Positions 37,320-48,440 are shown, counted from the first letter of the stretch. The stretch: DNA of 64,000 nucleotides from Triglochin maritima (GCA_963682175.1 OY821774.1:39322201-39386200), one strand, 5' to 3'. Made by a program: numbers and translations. Notes: generated by a model from the sequence alone, not told the origin.

Positions 37320-38143
37320 TGTAACATCCTCAACACAGCGGAAAATTTAAAATTTCTACACAACAATCAACAGAGGATATTACACAAATATAAGGAAGAC
37401 GGTGCACCAACATATAATATATATATATATATATCCGAATATTTCAAAAGTCTGATTACATCAAAAGGCTAACAATAAATACAAGTAATCACTCTGACTT
37501 CAAAATGAGAGAAAGCAGGATCAGGTAGCAGCGCTCCTCTCCTCGGTCAGCACCCCACCTAACGCCGATAACGGCCTGAAAAAACAAACATGCAACAATA
37601 CTTGAGTTTCCAGAAGGAAATCCCGTATGCCAAACTCTACAATGCATGAACTGAAAAACACTCTAGCATGCAATTCTACCAACAAGAAAAGCAACACAAC
37701 CAGGCTGGGCTCCAGGGCTCTTTCACCCAACCACAGGACACACCACCGTTACGGGGCTCCAGGGCTTTTTCACCCAACCACCGCAACACCCACTCGTCGC
37801 CAAGCTGGGCTCCACGGCTTTTTCACCCAACCGCAGCTACCACAACATGACCAAGGGCTCCAGGGCTTTTTCACCCAACCCAAACGTCCAAGGGCTCCAC
37901 GGCTTTTTCACCCAACCCTTAACACGCGGTCCATGCTTAGGCTACAAGGCTTTTTCGCCCAACCTGAACGAACTACGGGGCTCCAGCGCTTTTTCACCCA
38001 ACCCCGCATAGACTAGCTGGGCTCCAGGGCTCTTTCACCCAACCGCAGCTCTCACACAGTTACGGGGCTCCAGGGCTCTTTCACCCAACCACCGCAATAC
38101 ACACATTTCCAAGCTGCGCTACAGGGCTTTTTCACCCAACCGC
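37320..38143 (-). mobile_element. Family B 5' LTR of the gypsy element, truncated
   Basis: Starts TGTAACATCCTCAAC at 37320 and closely matches 25089-25915 and 43994-44820, including the minisatellite (37703-38143). It is cut at 38143 by a truncated family A LTR, so its promoter part is gone. Confidence 0.85.
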
Positions 38144-38775
38144 GTGAAAGGAATGTGTTCTAAAAGCTTTACTTTTATATGTCAATTATTATGAATTGAA
38201 TGTGAAAACATTTTGTTCCTTGATTATAGTATTCGTCTTTTGGAAGAGTTAAGGAAGAGGCGCTTGGTCCTTAACTGTAGAGCTCTAAAAGATAATGGTT
38301 TACATAAATCAAAAAGTTATTCACAATCATGGTAGTTAACATGGAACATTAATTACCGAGATAAGATGGTCGTGTTGGTCATCGATTGTTGTAGCTCTAC
38401 AAATAATTGACGACACGAGTATATAAAAGAGGAAAAAATTACTTTTATATATTGAATAGACCTAACAAGTAAAACATTATGGAATTGTGTTTCGTGTCAT
38501 TAACGTTTTACTGTGTCTTGGATCCTAAGATATGAGACTTATATCTTTTCACTCAAGAAGTGTTTAATTTGATTATTGTCAAAAGCTACCAATGAGTGTA
38601 GTGATAACGGCAATAGTTGGTTGAACATGACTTGTGCTGGAAAAGATAGCTAGTCAAACGATTATCATTGCCCCTCTTAATTGAGTGATGATATTAGTGG
38701 GCCCCTTGATAAAGCAAAATTATAATGTGCACAATTATAATGTGATAAAGAAAAATCACATATATTAGTGGGCCC
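38144..38775 (+). mobile_element. Family A LTR, first ~630 bp
   Basis: Begins TGAAAGGAATGTGTTC and follows the 7831 copy as far as the AGTGGGCCCCTTG region. The end is a duplicated filler: ATATTAGTGGGCCCCTTG at 38691-38708 and again at 38762-38779, with AATTATAATGTG also doubled between them. TATA box and 3' half are lost. Confidence 0.8.
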
Positions 38776-39077
38776 CTTGGTAAGCACTGGAAACTCAGGC
38801 ATTCATTGTCTGCTTTCAGGCCGAGAGCGACGTTAGGTGGGTGGCGTCGGCGGAGGGAGCACTCGAGACCTGATCCTGCTTCCCTACATTTTGAGGTGGT
38901 TGTGATTACTTGTGTATATTCTCTGTATATGATCTTTTGATGTAATCACATTCTTTTGTAAACTCGTTCACATATATATTATATGTTGGTGCACCAGTGT
39001 GTGTATTTCTTTCGTAATGTCCTCGTTGATTGTATGATTTAAATTTGAAATTTTCCGCTGTGTTTGAGGACGTTACA
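38776..39077 (+). mobile_element. Family B-like LTR, last ~300 bp
   Basis: Ends ATTTTCCGCTGTGTTTGAGGACGTTACA at 39077, the complement of the TGTAAC end of family B LTRs (in sense, the U5 end). It lies in opposite orientation to the B LTR at 37320 and abuts the RING gene fragment, which stops inside its first zinc-ligand motif. Confidence 0.75.
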
Positions 39078-39651
39078 CATCCAAACAAACCGCACATGTT
39101 TGGTTATCGTCCGTGTCTTTCTGATCTAATCTCAATTCCTCCAAACCGACTGGTAACAACTCTGAGGTGTTGCTGCTGCTCATCTCATAGTCATAGTCAT
39201 AGTCATAGTCATAGTGAGCATAATTAATATCATTCCTCTCCACCTCCAACACCACCGACATCAACTGTCGTAGCGGTCTCACCAAATTCCACTCAGCCTC
39301 GGTTGTTACACACTCCGCCGAAGCCCGCAGAATGTCGTGGGAGATGAATGCCCGTGCCTCGTCCGGTACCACAGCTACGAGGAGGTCGAGGATCACGCTC
39401 ATGGTGACATCCACGTCGGTTAAGGAGATCAGTGGAGTTTCTATACCAAACGAACGTGGCTCCTCCAAAGGGAAGAACCTGGTCTCGGCGGTGCCAGCAA
39501 ACATGGCGTTGTGCTTGAATTCCAACCGAAACTGCACAACAAACGTCGTATCGGAGTCTGCATGCTCGAAAGCATGGTTGACGAGGGTCATGACGCTCAG
39601 GTGTGTCCACTCCGTCGTCCAGGTTTGTTGCGGTGTGGCGGCGACGACATC
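39078..39651 (-). pseudogene. RING-H2 E3 ligase gene, N-terminal part (paralogue 2)
   Basis: The minus-strand frame is continuous from the target duplication at 39651 to CAVCLD at 39078, where B-type LTR sequence cuts the RING finger after its first two cysteines. Visible features: FEHADSDTTFVVQFRLEF, FFPLEEPRSFGIETPLIS, a (DY)n run encoded by repeated TAGTCA units at about 39188-39216, and an LRQLMSVVLEVERND linker also present in paralogue 1. Its start codon lies beyond the solo LTR at 41786-41788 (ATG GAT GTC). No function is possible without the RING finger. Confidence 0.82.
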
Positions 39652-41780
39652 TGTAACATCCCGAAACAGCGGAAAATTTAAAAATTAAAACCATCAAGAG
39701 ATCATCAGAATATACTCAACATCGGGAATGTCACTCAATAAATCAATCGTCGGTGCACCAATAATACAACAGAGTTTGTCAAAAGACGTGATTACAATAA
39801 TACAATGAAAAGACAGATAAAGTAATCACGACGACCTCGAAGAGTCCGATGAGGATCCTGGCCCCAAGATGTGTGCGCCCGCGGTCACCACCCGACAGAA
39901 CCTACTGCGGTCCTGAAACATGAATCAAAAAATGATGCCTGAGTTTCCCATTAGGAAACCCCATATGCCAAGCTCACCTATATGCATGTAATAGTACGGT
40001 AAATGAACCTATCATACTAGAAGCATGTGATGTCACATCTGCAATGCATCTAATCCCTCAACAGGGTAAACGAGACCTCAATCCAACAACCACGACCCTC
40101 AACAGGGTCCACAAGGACATCAGTCCAGCAAAAACAACAACGGGTCTCCCTCGGAAACCTACCGTAGGCACATACGGTCTTACGAACAATACGCGACGCG
40201 TCCCCCCACACGCAACTACACGAGCCTAAGGGATCGGTGAGGAGCGTCCGCACTTCCGTGCAAGGAACCACGTGGTCAACATCACCTTCGACGGAGCCGT
40301 AGCCCGGTCGGTCAACATCCCAGGATAGGTGCCCAATCGGGGATCATCGTCGGCACCACATCAGCGGCATCGCCGGAACAACATTGGCGGTACAACATAC
40401 GTCCGGCACAACATCGGACGGCACAACCACAAGCCGGAACATCGTCGGCACCATCATCGCCGGCAACAACCTCGATGGCATCGGCGGTACAACATACGTC
40501 CGGCACAACATCGGACGGGTCCAGACCGTAGTCTGCAGGGTCATCATGCTCCACGAGCCATGTGTCACACGCATTGGGATCCGCGATCCCTTAGGTCTGC
40601 TACTCATCAGAGAGTAAGGTAACAACACGTCACACCACGTCCAATCCGGAGGTGGCACGACCCAAGTGTCCACACTCTTCCACACGGCGGTCCCTGGGCG
40701 GTACGAGCATGTACCCACCGTCACCTCCCGGCTCACGCTCTAAGCGATGACACGGGTTTCCGTGGACAGTGTTAACACGATCACAAGACCAGGAATTCAG
40801 TTCTGCACACAAACGGCCGACCGAAAAAGTCTAACCGGTCGACCGCCCCCAATAGGTTCGGTCGACCGAAAGTCTACAACGGTCGAACTATTCTGCGCGT
40901 CACTTAAGTCCAATCGGTTGAACAGAAGTCTAAAACCGGTCGACCGAATACGAGGTCAAAATCCGAAGTTGGTCAAAATCACCAAGACTATTCGATCGAC
41001 CGACTCAGGGGTCCCGGTCGACCGAAAACTACCAGGGTCATCCTAATAGTCTACGTCGAATAACGGTCGAACGCTAAACAACCAACGGTCAAACAAACAT
41101 GCATAATCAACAAGTACACTTAAGTTCCGGTCGACCCAAAAGCAAGGAACGGTCGACCGAAAACCAACAGGAAGCCCCAAACTCACCAGCACATAAGCAA
41201 CCGGTGGACCGCCACATTGGCATCGTTCAACTGGTGATGGTTAAAGTCGGGTAAAACACTACATCGGTCGACCGCCCATAGGGACCCGGTCGATCGTTGG
41301 TCGTGTTCAACCTCGGGCCAGCCGAGGATTTACGCCGTTCTCGTCGCTGGGGAGGTCTCCGACCAACCCCAACCGACCAACAACATTCCCCTAACGTGGG
41401 GAAGCAATGAAATCAAACTAGAAGCCGGCATACCTCAAAGAAGGACGGAGCACGCCGGAGATTCGCTCGACGTCGATCCGCGACCACAACCTCCGCTCCA
41501 ACGCACCTCACGACCGCGCCACCGCCTCACGGAGCTCGTCCACCTTCGCCGGAGCTTCCTCCTCAGCTGCACGCCGGACAAGAAAGGAAGAGAGCGAGAG
41601 AGAGCGAGTGAGAGAGAGAAGAAGAGAGATTTCTCTTCTTAAACCCAACCATCTCCTCAGGAACAGTACTCGCACCCCCTACCCCCTCACCCATCACAGC
41701 CCACTGTTCAGCGCCCATTTCCCATGCAAAGCACCTCCACTAAACAAGGGATTAGCCTTAAGCAAGGTTAGGATCTAACA
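39652..41780 (-). mobile_element. Solo LTR, family B (subgroup B'), in the RING gene
   Basis: 2,129 bp from TGTAACATCCCGAAAC to AGGATCTAACA with perfect 5-bp duplications ACATC (39647-39651 and 41781-41785). It lacks the GCTCCAGGG minisatellite of other B copies, and has instead a perfect ~36-bp direct repeat (about 40386-40421 and 40487-40522). The palindrome cluster is at 40813-41312. Related to the LTR at 49012-53240. Confidence 0.93.
40813..41312. repeat. CGGTCGACCG palindrome cluster in B' LTR (39652 copy)
   Basis: About 17 full or half sites (for example ACCGGTCGACCGCCCC, TTCGGTCGACCGAAAG, AAACCGGTCGACCGAATAC, CCCGGTCGATCGTTGG). ACTTAAGT occurs at 40902-40909 and 41118-41125. No clear TATA box is seen in the expected place on the minus strand. 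Confidence 0.85.
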
Positions 41781-41785
41781 ACATC

Positions 41786-42009
41786 CATATATATTTGGAA
41801 TTGGAATCAATATATATGAGTCTGCAGTGTCTCTTGTGAGGAGGTCTTGTTGGTTGTAGAGGTAAAATATTATATAATTAATTAGCAACAACGGTACCGT
41901 ATTTGTAGAGGTAAAATATTACCCCGTCAACGGTAAAGTACTTCTAGAATCAACCAATTGGGTACCGCATCAATATATAGAACAAAGAATCACTCAAGAT
42001 GTTTCCATA
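41786..42009 (-). promoter_or_regulatory. Start codon and presumed 5' flank of RING paralogue 2
   Basis: Reading minus from 41788: ATG GAT GT then, after removal of the LTR and one ACATC, C GTC GCC GCC ACA, which joins in frame to the coding part. Upstream is AT-rich and contains AGGTAAAATATTA twice (about 41860 and 41918). The promoter role is inferred from position only. Confidence 0.55.
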
Positions 42010-42175
42010 TTTGTTTTACTGAAATTATTATATTTATTATGGTTTAGTATGTAGTTATGAATAAGAGTTAAGACGACGAGATTTGCTTGTCACTTGTATC
42101 TATCACGATATAATTATCATTTACCACTTTATTATTACTCAAATGATATTTACAAAATAAAAGATACACATTTGA
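42010..42175 (-). mobile_element. Remnant matching the 3' flank of the hAT gene at 53 kb
   Basis: Roughly four-fifths of bases match 53325-53475 by eye, including GATATAATTATCATTTACCAC and ATTACTCAAA.GATATTTACAAAATAAA. The match ends at the point where the transposase coding region would begin, so only the 3' untranslated part is present. Confidence 0.6.
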
Positions 42176-43993
42176 AATTCACTTATATTAGAGTTGATAA
42201 CAAGAGTTGATAATCAAATTCCCCTTTAACCTACTTTTTTGTTTTTTAGAAATGTCAGTAAACATGAGTACTTTTAGAAATTTATTTTAAGTTATTCACC
42301 AAAAAAAATGTAATTAAATTTTGAAACGGGCTGCCCTTTTTTGGAGAAATTACTCCCAAATATTGATAAATTAGATTACTTTTTTAATAAAATTGGAAAT
42401 GAGATTACATTACTTTTTTATATATTTAAAATGGTGATTTTAAATAACCATGTTTCTGCGCTACAAGTTTTAGTTATTATTCCAAAACATTGATATGTTT
42501 AATTACTTTTTCAACTTATTTAAAATGGTAATTTCAATATGAATCTTTACCTAGTATTATTTCTTCAAAGGTATTAAGATGACTAAATTTTAAAAATAGA
42601 GAGAACAAAAATTATTTATGGTTCGGCCGATTAGGATTAATTATTGGTAAGTAACTTATATTCAGTTTGGTGCAATAGTGCTTTAATTCTCATATGTGGG
42701 ATGTTGACATTTCTTGTCGTGACTAGCTATCCTTCGTAAAGGTAATAATTGTGAGAATATTGTTATGTAGGAAGAGAGTTGTGATTAAATATCTCAAGCA
42801 ACAAGAGTTATAAACATACTTTTTTATTTTATCTAATCTATGGATCACTTGATTTTAAATCTTAAAAATAAGAATAAGACTGTTGGGATCACTCGTTTGG
42901 ATTATATCAACATTGTCAAATATTGCAAATCACGGCTGTTATCTTTTCTGGGGATTATATCAACATTGTCAAATATTGCAAATAACACAGTTGGTGTCAT
43001 ATAAATACCTGATTTGCAATATTTGACACTGTTGTTATTAATTGTCTTTATAGGGTCAGTCATCTTTATACAGCCGAAGTTAAACAACCAAAAAAAAGTA
43101 GATTTCTAATTAAGTAATGATAATCAATATTGAAAGAAAGGAAAAAAAAAACGAACAACAGATACATTTTCGTCCATAGAGAAAAATTGTAACCACAACC
43201 CCAATAAATCCAAATCCAAGACCACAACTTCCACCGAATCAAACCAAACAGCGTTCCGAAATAATTATTCATAAAATATCAATTTGTAAAAGAATTAAGA
43301 ACCACACCAGAATTTTATTCAACATTCAATTATAGAAACTGCAGTAGTTACACCACTACCGTAACCATATCATCACACATCACAAATATGCCTGGCAATT
43401 TTACACAAAACAAAACAGAAAAACACACATAAAAACAAAATGAAAGATCGTGTTTGGGTTTAGAAATTTTGTTGTTCGTGTCTTATATTTAGGACACAAA
43501 ATGTTTCGTTTAGTTTTCCTTTACAATTTTTATGTGCACAAAAGTACACGAATATACGTCTATATAACATATTTATAAATTCCGCAACATAACATGTTAG
43601 ATTGTGTAGCCTGATGATAGGGTTTAGGACTATGGATTTTGAAGAATCGAGATCAAATCTTCATCCTTCTCAAACTTTTGCTTTTAATATATATTTTTTA
43701 AACCATATTCAAAAATGGAGTTGTGGGAATTAAGTCGCAACCGAACTACACCATTGCGAGCGTGTCACATTCAACATTCGGAAAAGGACGATACAAATCA
43801 AATATAAAATAGATATTCATAACTGTATAATACACATAAAAAAATATTGATTATTAATTCCAGAAAATTTAACATGTTAAAAATTGAATAAGAGTTATAT
43901 GTGTTATAAGTACAGGGCCTATATATAACTTAAGTTTATCAATAATGGAGAATTGAGAGAAAATTTGTTTGAAAAGGTTTAGGTTGGAGTTAC
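42176..43993. other. AT-rich intergenic DNA with a direct repeat and hairpin
   Basis: No gene is supported. A 32-bp perfect direct repeat lies at 42899-42930 and 42952-42983. An inverted copy of its last 17 bases (ATTTGCAATATTTGACA, 43012-43028) can form a 17-bp stem with the second repeat across a ~28-nt loop. Short frames here lack homology. Confidence 0.6.
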
Positions 43994-44382
43994 TGTAACA
44001 TCCTCAACACAACAGAAAATTTAAAAAATTTATAACACACAATCAACAGAGGATATTACACAAATACTGAACACAAGTGCACCAACATATATTATATATA
44101 TATATATGAACATCAGAGTATTTCAAAAGTTGTGATTACATCAAAAAGGCTATACAAATGAAAGCAGTAATCACTCGACCTCAACTGAGAGAAAGCAGGA
44201 TCCGGTAGCGGTGCTCCTCTCCTCGGTCACCACCCCCTATCGCCGCTCACGGCCTGAAAGTAAACATGCAACAATGCCTGAGTTTCCTGAGGAAACCCCG
44301 TATGCCAAACTCTAAATACATGAACTAAAAGACGCCCTAGCATGCAATTCTACTAAACAAGAAAAACATCTCAAATAAACGG

Positions 44383-44822
44383 CTGGACTCCAGGGCTCTT
44401 TAACCCAACCACAGCATACACTCGTCGCCAAGCTAGGCTCCAGGTCTTTTTCAACCAACCGCAGCTACCACGACAAGACCAAGGGCTCCAGGTCTATTTT
44501 CAACCAACCCAAACGTCTAAGGGCTCCAGGTCTTTTTCAACCAATCCCTACACGCGGTCCCTGCTCAGGCTCCAGGCCTTTTTTCAGCCAACCTGAACGC
44601 ACTACGGAGCTCCAGGTCTTTTTCAACCAACCCCGCACAGACTAGCTAGGCTCCAGGTCTATTTTCAACCAACCGCAGCTCTCACACGGTCACGGGGCTC
44701 CAGGTCTTTTTCAACCAACCACCGCAACACCACAATTCTAAGCTGGGCCTCAGGCCTATTTCAGCCAATCCCAAGCTCACACACAGTTACGGGGCTCCAG
44801 GTCTATTTTCAACCAACCACCG
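44383..44822. repeat. Minisatellite with array-wide changed core in solo B LTR
   Basis: About eleven units. The core changes from GGGCTTTTTCACCC in the other two arrays to GGTCTTTTTCAACC or GGTCTATTTTCAACC in almost every unit here, indicating homogenisation inside the LTR. Confidence 0.8.
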
Positions 44823-44932
44823 CAACCCTCGTGCACCTAGCACACTTTCCGGAAGAACATCGGCACCACAACTCGCCCCACACGGACGACCACGACAACA
44901 GCACCTCCATAGTGCAAAACTGGACACCAACG

Positions 44933-45625
44933 GTCGACCGAACCAAAAGTCCTGCTCGACCGAATCAAGCAAATACAGGGCAATCGCATCGACCAGCACT
45001 CCATCGGTCGACCGATTCCCACCCACCGCACTCGTTCGGTCGAACCAAAGTCAAGGGACGGTCGACCATTTAGATGGTCAACTCCCAGGTTCACCGAACA
45101 AAATGACCATTCAGTCGAACGGCAAAGGGGCCCCGTTCGACCGAAAGTCACCAGGGACAAATCCCACAACTCCACAACAATTTCGGTCGAACACCCGAGC
45201 ACTCTCGGTCGACCGAATCCCACCAAGGAATAATCCCTCACTCGCACCACAAATCCGGTCGAACGCCGAGACCTCCTCGGTCGATCGAATTCCACCAGAG
45301 CGTTCCTCACGCTCAGCACACAGGTCTGGTCGACCGAAACTACCTTCGGTCGAACCAACCACTATTCTCACTTAAGTCACGGTCGGACGAAGTCAACGAA
45401 CGGTTGACCGTTTGGATGGTCAACGCTCCCAACCGACTTAAGACAGTGCACACGGTCGAACGGCAAAGGGGAGTCGTTCGACCGAATCTCACCAGGCTTG
45501 CCTCCCATGCATAATCGGTCGACCGCCCCTAGGGCATCGTTCGACCGATTTGAGGCAGAACCCGAATTCTCTTCACGAACGGTCGACCGTTTGCACCAAC
45601 CGGTCGACCGATCAGGCAGTGAAAT
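44933..45625. repeat. CGGTCGACCG palindrome cluster in solo B LTR
   Basis: About 22 full or half sites counted by eye over ~690 bp, mean spacing near 31 bp. Complete decamers include AACGGTCGACCGAAC, ATCGGTCGACCGATTC, AATCGGTCGACCGCCCC, GAACGGTCGACCGTTTGC and ACCGGTCGACCGATCAG. Half sites such as CGGTCGAAC alternate with them. ACTTAAGT at 45370-45377. Confidence 0.88.
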
Positions 45626-46248
45626 CTACTGCACGTTTACTTGCGACGAGCCGAAAGGCCTACCTTCGACTTCCAAATACTCACACTACTTAAGTGAGCG
45701 AGTTGACATACCGGAAGGCTTGAAGAAGCCTTTGAAGAACCGCGACGACGCCTCCACGAGCACGTCTCCCCAAAACACGATCCGTCGACGAACCTCGCGT
45801 CCAAACGACGATCAACACCTCTTCTCGACATACTCGAGCACTCCGCACCTCCACCAACCTCTACCACCACGAATGCAGAACACAAGTAAGGTCGAGGGAG
45901 AGAGAATCCAAGCAAAAAGGGGACGGAATAGCACCCAACACAACTCACCTCCACGCACGGCTCCGAGTTCCACTCGCTGGAGACCACCTCTTCTTCCACG
46001 CCGGAGCACACCCACTCGCTGGAGCTTAACCTAGGAGAGAGAGAGAGTGAGACGTGTGTGAGAGCATGGTAAGGGAGAGAGAGAAAATCACCAAATAAAT
46101 ATCTCCTCCCAAACCAATCCTCACTATCCATCTCCATCCTTTCCATCTCCACCACACATCTCAGCACAATTAAGATTAGGATTAGGATAGAATCCTACAG
46201 TTACTCGCATTGAACAACAAGAAAAATGTTAAATTTTGTGCTTAAAAC

Positions 46249-46958
46249 CAAGGTTTTTGAAACAGAACCGAAGTGAATCGGTAATTGCTTGATTTGGTTC
46301 AAAATGGTTCAACCGATGGTTCAACATGATCAGACTCACGATGACGTCAACATGACATTACCATTTTGTAAACCGAGAGTTGAACCGAACCGACTCTAGG
46401 ATGACGGTCCAACCGGTGGCCTGACCAATTGAACCGAATTTTACATGCACTTTACCAAATTTTAAGTTCTGAAAGTCCTTATACAATATATAATTAAAAT
46501 TAATAATGAAATTTAATTTTTTTTGAAACATATTAGTTATTATATAATGATCATCAACCATTCACAAAATGGAAAAAATGAAGTTTGAGGTTATCTATTT
46601 TAAATTAATTTTATTTCACTGTTATAATCTATATTTTCACATACCCAAAATACTAATTATATTTGAAAATTTTAAGGATTAAAACGAAATAATGTTTTTC
46701 GGTAAATTGAAATAAAAAATTGTTTATGAGGATAAAGTGTTACTTTTTATAGTTTAGGGTGCAAACTGCAGTTTTACCTTTTTTTAGTCAGACCGAGTTA
46801 AACCAGTCGCCAAACCGATCAATTTTTTTGGTTTTTTCAGGTCCAACACGGTTTGATCTGGTTTGATGAGGACTTCGATTTTTTCAATGAACCGACTCGT
46901 TAACTTCTTGTTTCAGTCGAACCTTGATTTGACTGTGGGTTCGGTTTTTAAAACAAAG
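46249..46958. mobile_element. Probable non-autonomous hAT-type element
   Basis: 710 bp bounded by CAAGGTTTTTGAAACAGAACC on the left and, in complement, CTTTGTTTTAAAAACCGAACC on the right. These imperfect terminal inverted repeats resemble a common plant repeat type. Flanks CTTAAAAC (46241-46248) and ACTAAAAC (46959-46966) match at 6 of 8 positions, consistent with the 8-bp duplication of hAT elements. No transposase frame inside. Confidence 0.55.
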
Positions 46959-46966
46959 ACTAAAAC

Positions 46967-47489
46967 TAGTTTTCGAAGTGTTTTAGCTTTTATAGTATAT
47001 ATGATTTACATGGTCGATAAAAACATATAAAATTTTAGGAAATGAAAAAACTACATGGTAGAATTTTAGATCTATGGTCTTTTGAAGTCAATTAAAACAT
47101 AATAATATAATAAATTATGAGTAATTGTTACCAATGAGAAATCATGAACTATATATTGCAATTAGGTTTGTAACTAACATATATATTGCAGTTTTGGTAC
47201 CCTACAAATAACAGTATGAGTATCGATCCATGATAAAATAAGTTATCTGTATCCGCTTATTTTTTGAACATGATATGAAATTTTGATATTCATATCCTCA
47301 AAAGGTCATATACAAATACGGAAAGGGACGTATCCTCAAATCTTATCCATTTGCACCCCTACTTAATCCTTCCTCAATTATTGTTTTTAATGGCTATTTA
47401 AAACAATGTGGAAACTTAGGTCTGAAGTTATTGTCGGATTTTCTAATCACTTTTAAGTTTAATTACCTACTTGCTTAAGAAAACAAGAA
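46967..47489. other. AT-rich intergenic DNA, nothing recognised
   Basis: No coding frame, repeat array or element end could be recognised. Confidence 0.5.
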
Positions 47490-47888
47490 TGCGCAGCGGA
47501 ATAAAAAATGCGCAAGCAAGTAATGGAGGAAATATGCAAACCACATATGGACTCGGGGATTTTACAGAGGTTCGGTCACCCGCCTACGTCCTCTCTTGTA
47601 AGCTCCGCTCGACACTTCGAGCTCTGCTCACGACTTCACTAATTGCTCCTCATTCCGGGTCGGGAGACAACGCCTTTACAATCTTCAATCCGAGCTTGAC
47701 TCCTCTCACAATCCGAAAGGGATGCATCGGGCTTTCACCGAAACCTTTACAACTTCTTCACAGCAACAAACTTGAGTGATTCAAACACTCTCTAACTTGA
47801 GCACACTTGAGTATGATTTGAATTGAGACTAAAGTGTGGAAATGAAGGCTTTGAGTGTTTGAAATGATCTCTCTAATGTAGGAGACAT

Positions 47889-47897
47889 CTATTTATA
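47889..47897 (-). promoter_or_regulatory. TATA box of family E LTR
   Basis: TATAAATAG on the minus strand within GGAGCTTATAAATAGATG. The GGAGCTTATAAATAG context equals that of family A at 9485-9500 although the LTR ends differ. The second copy is at 61662-61670. Confidence 0.65.
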
Positions 47898-47994
47898 AGC
47901 TCCTAAGGTGTTATTGCTGTTGGGGTTAAGTGTGGTGAAGAGTTGTGCAAGAAACACAAAACAGAAAACTGCAGCACACTTTTCAGTGCAAGTT

Positions 47995-48440
47995 GGTCGA
48001 CCGGACGGGTCAAACGGTCGACCGATAGACGGTTCAGACGAAGGAACAGTCAACAAAAAAGGGAACGGTCGATCAAAAACATGTTATAACTAAAGATCAC
48101 TTAAGTTAACGGTCGACCGAAATTTAGCAGAGAATCTGGGGTTTTATGTTCGGTCGAACAAACGGATTTGGACGGTCGACTGAGAAAAGGAAGGAAAACT
48201 GGTTTTCAAGAAACGTCTTGGAACGGTCGACCGAGGTCAAGAAGACGATCGACCAGAGGCTAATGTATTTTAGGGTTTGGTTGGTTTTATATAAATACGA
48301 CAGTTGGTATAATACGACAAGTCTAACGGTCAAATGACACGTGTAGATGGTCGACCATTAAGGTCTAAACGGTCGACCGGTCGGGCGGTAAAATCCACTA
48401 TTTGATAAAGGATCAAACGGTTGACCGGAGGAATTTCGGT
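47995..48440. repeat. CGGTCGACCG palindrome cluster in family E LTR
   Basis: About 14 sites, for example TTGGTCGACCGGAC, AACGGTCGACCGATAG, AACGGTCGACCGAAAT, GAACGGTCGACCGAGG and AACGGTCGACCGGTC, with ACTTAAGT at 48099-48106. It begins about 100 bp upstream of the TATA box on the sense strand. Confidence 0.85.

Larger units (their letters stand above)
43994..46199 (-). mobile_element. Solo LTR, family B (complete)
   Basis: 2,206 bp from TGTAACATCCTCAAC to GAATCCTACA with perfect 5-bp duplications GTTAC (43989-43993 and 46200-46204). It defines the ends of family B. It contains the minisatellite at 44383-44822, in which nearly all units read GGTC(T)TTTTTCAACCAACC, and the largest palindrome cluster (44933-45625). 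A GA-rich stretch lies at about 46032-46085. Confidence 0.94.

Noticed and set aside
24722..39651. One RING gene split in two by insertion
   Set aside because: The two fragments overlap in the linker (LMSVVVEVEWND against LMSVVLEVERND) and differ there, so they are two paralogues and cannot be one split gene.
40329..40622. Open frames on both strands through 40329-40736
   Set aside because: GC-rich tandem repeats keep several frames open at once. The region is LTR sequence.
45498..46034. 178-residue plus-strand open frame
   Set aside because: Lies in the 3' part of a solo LTR and runs antisense to its transcription. Composition follows the GTCGAC repeats and GA-rich tract; no homology recognised.
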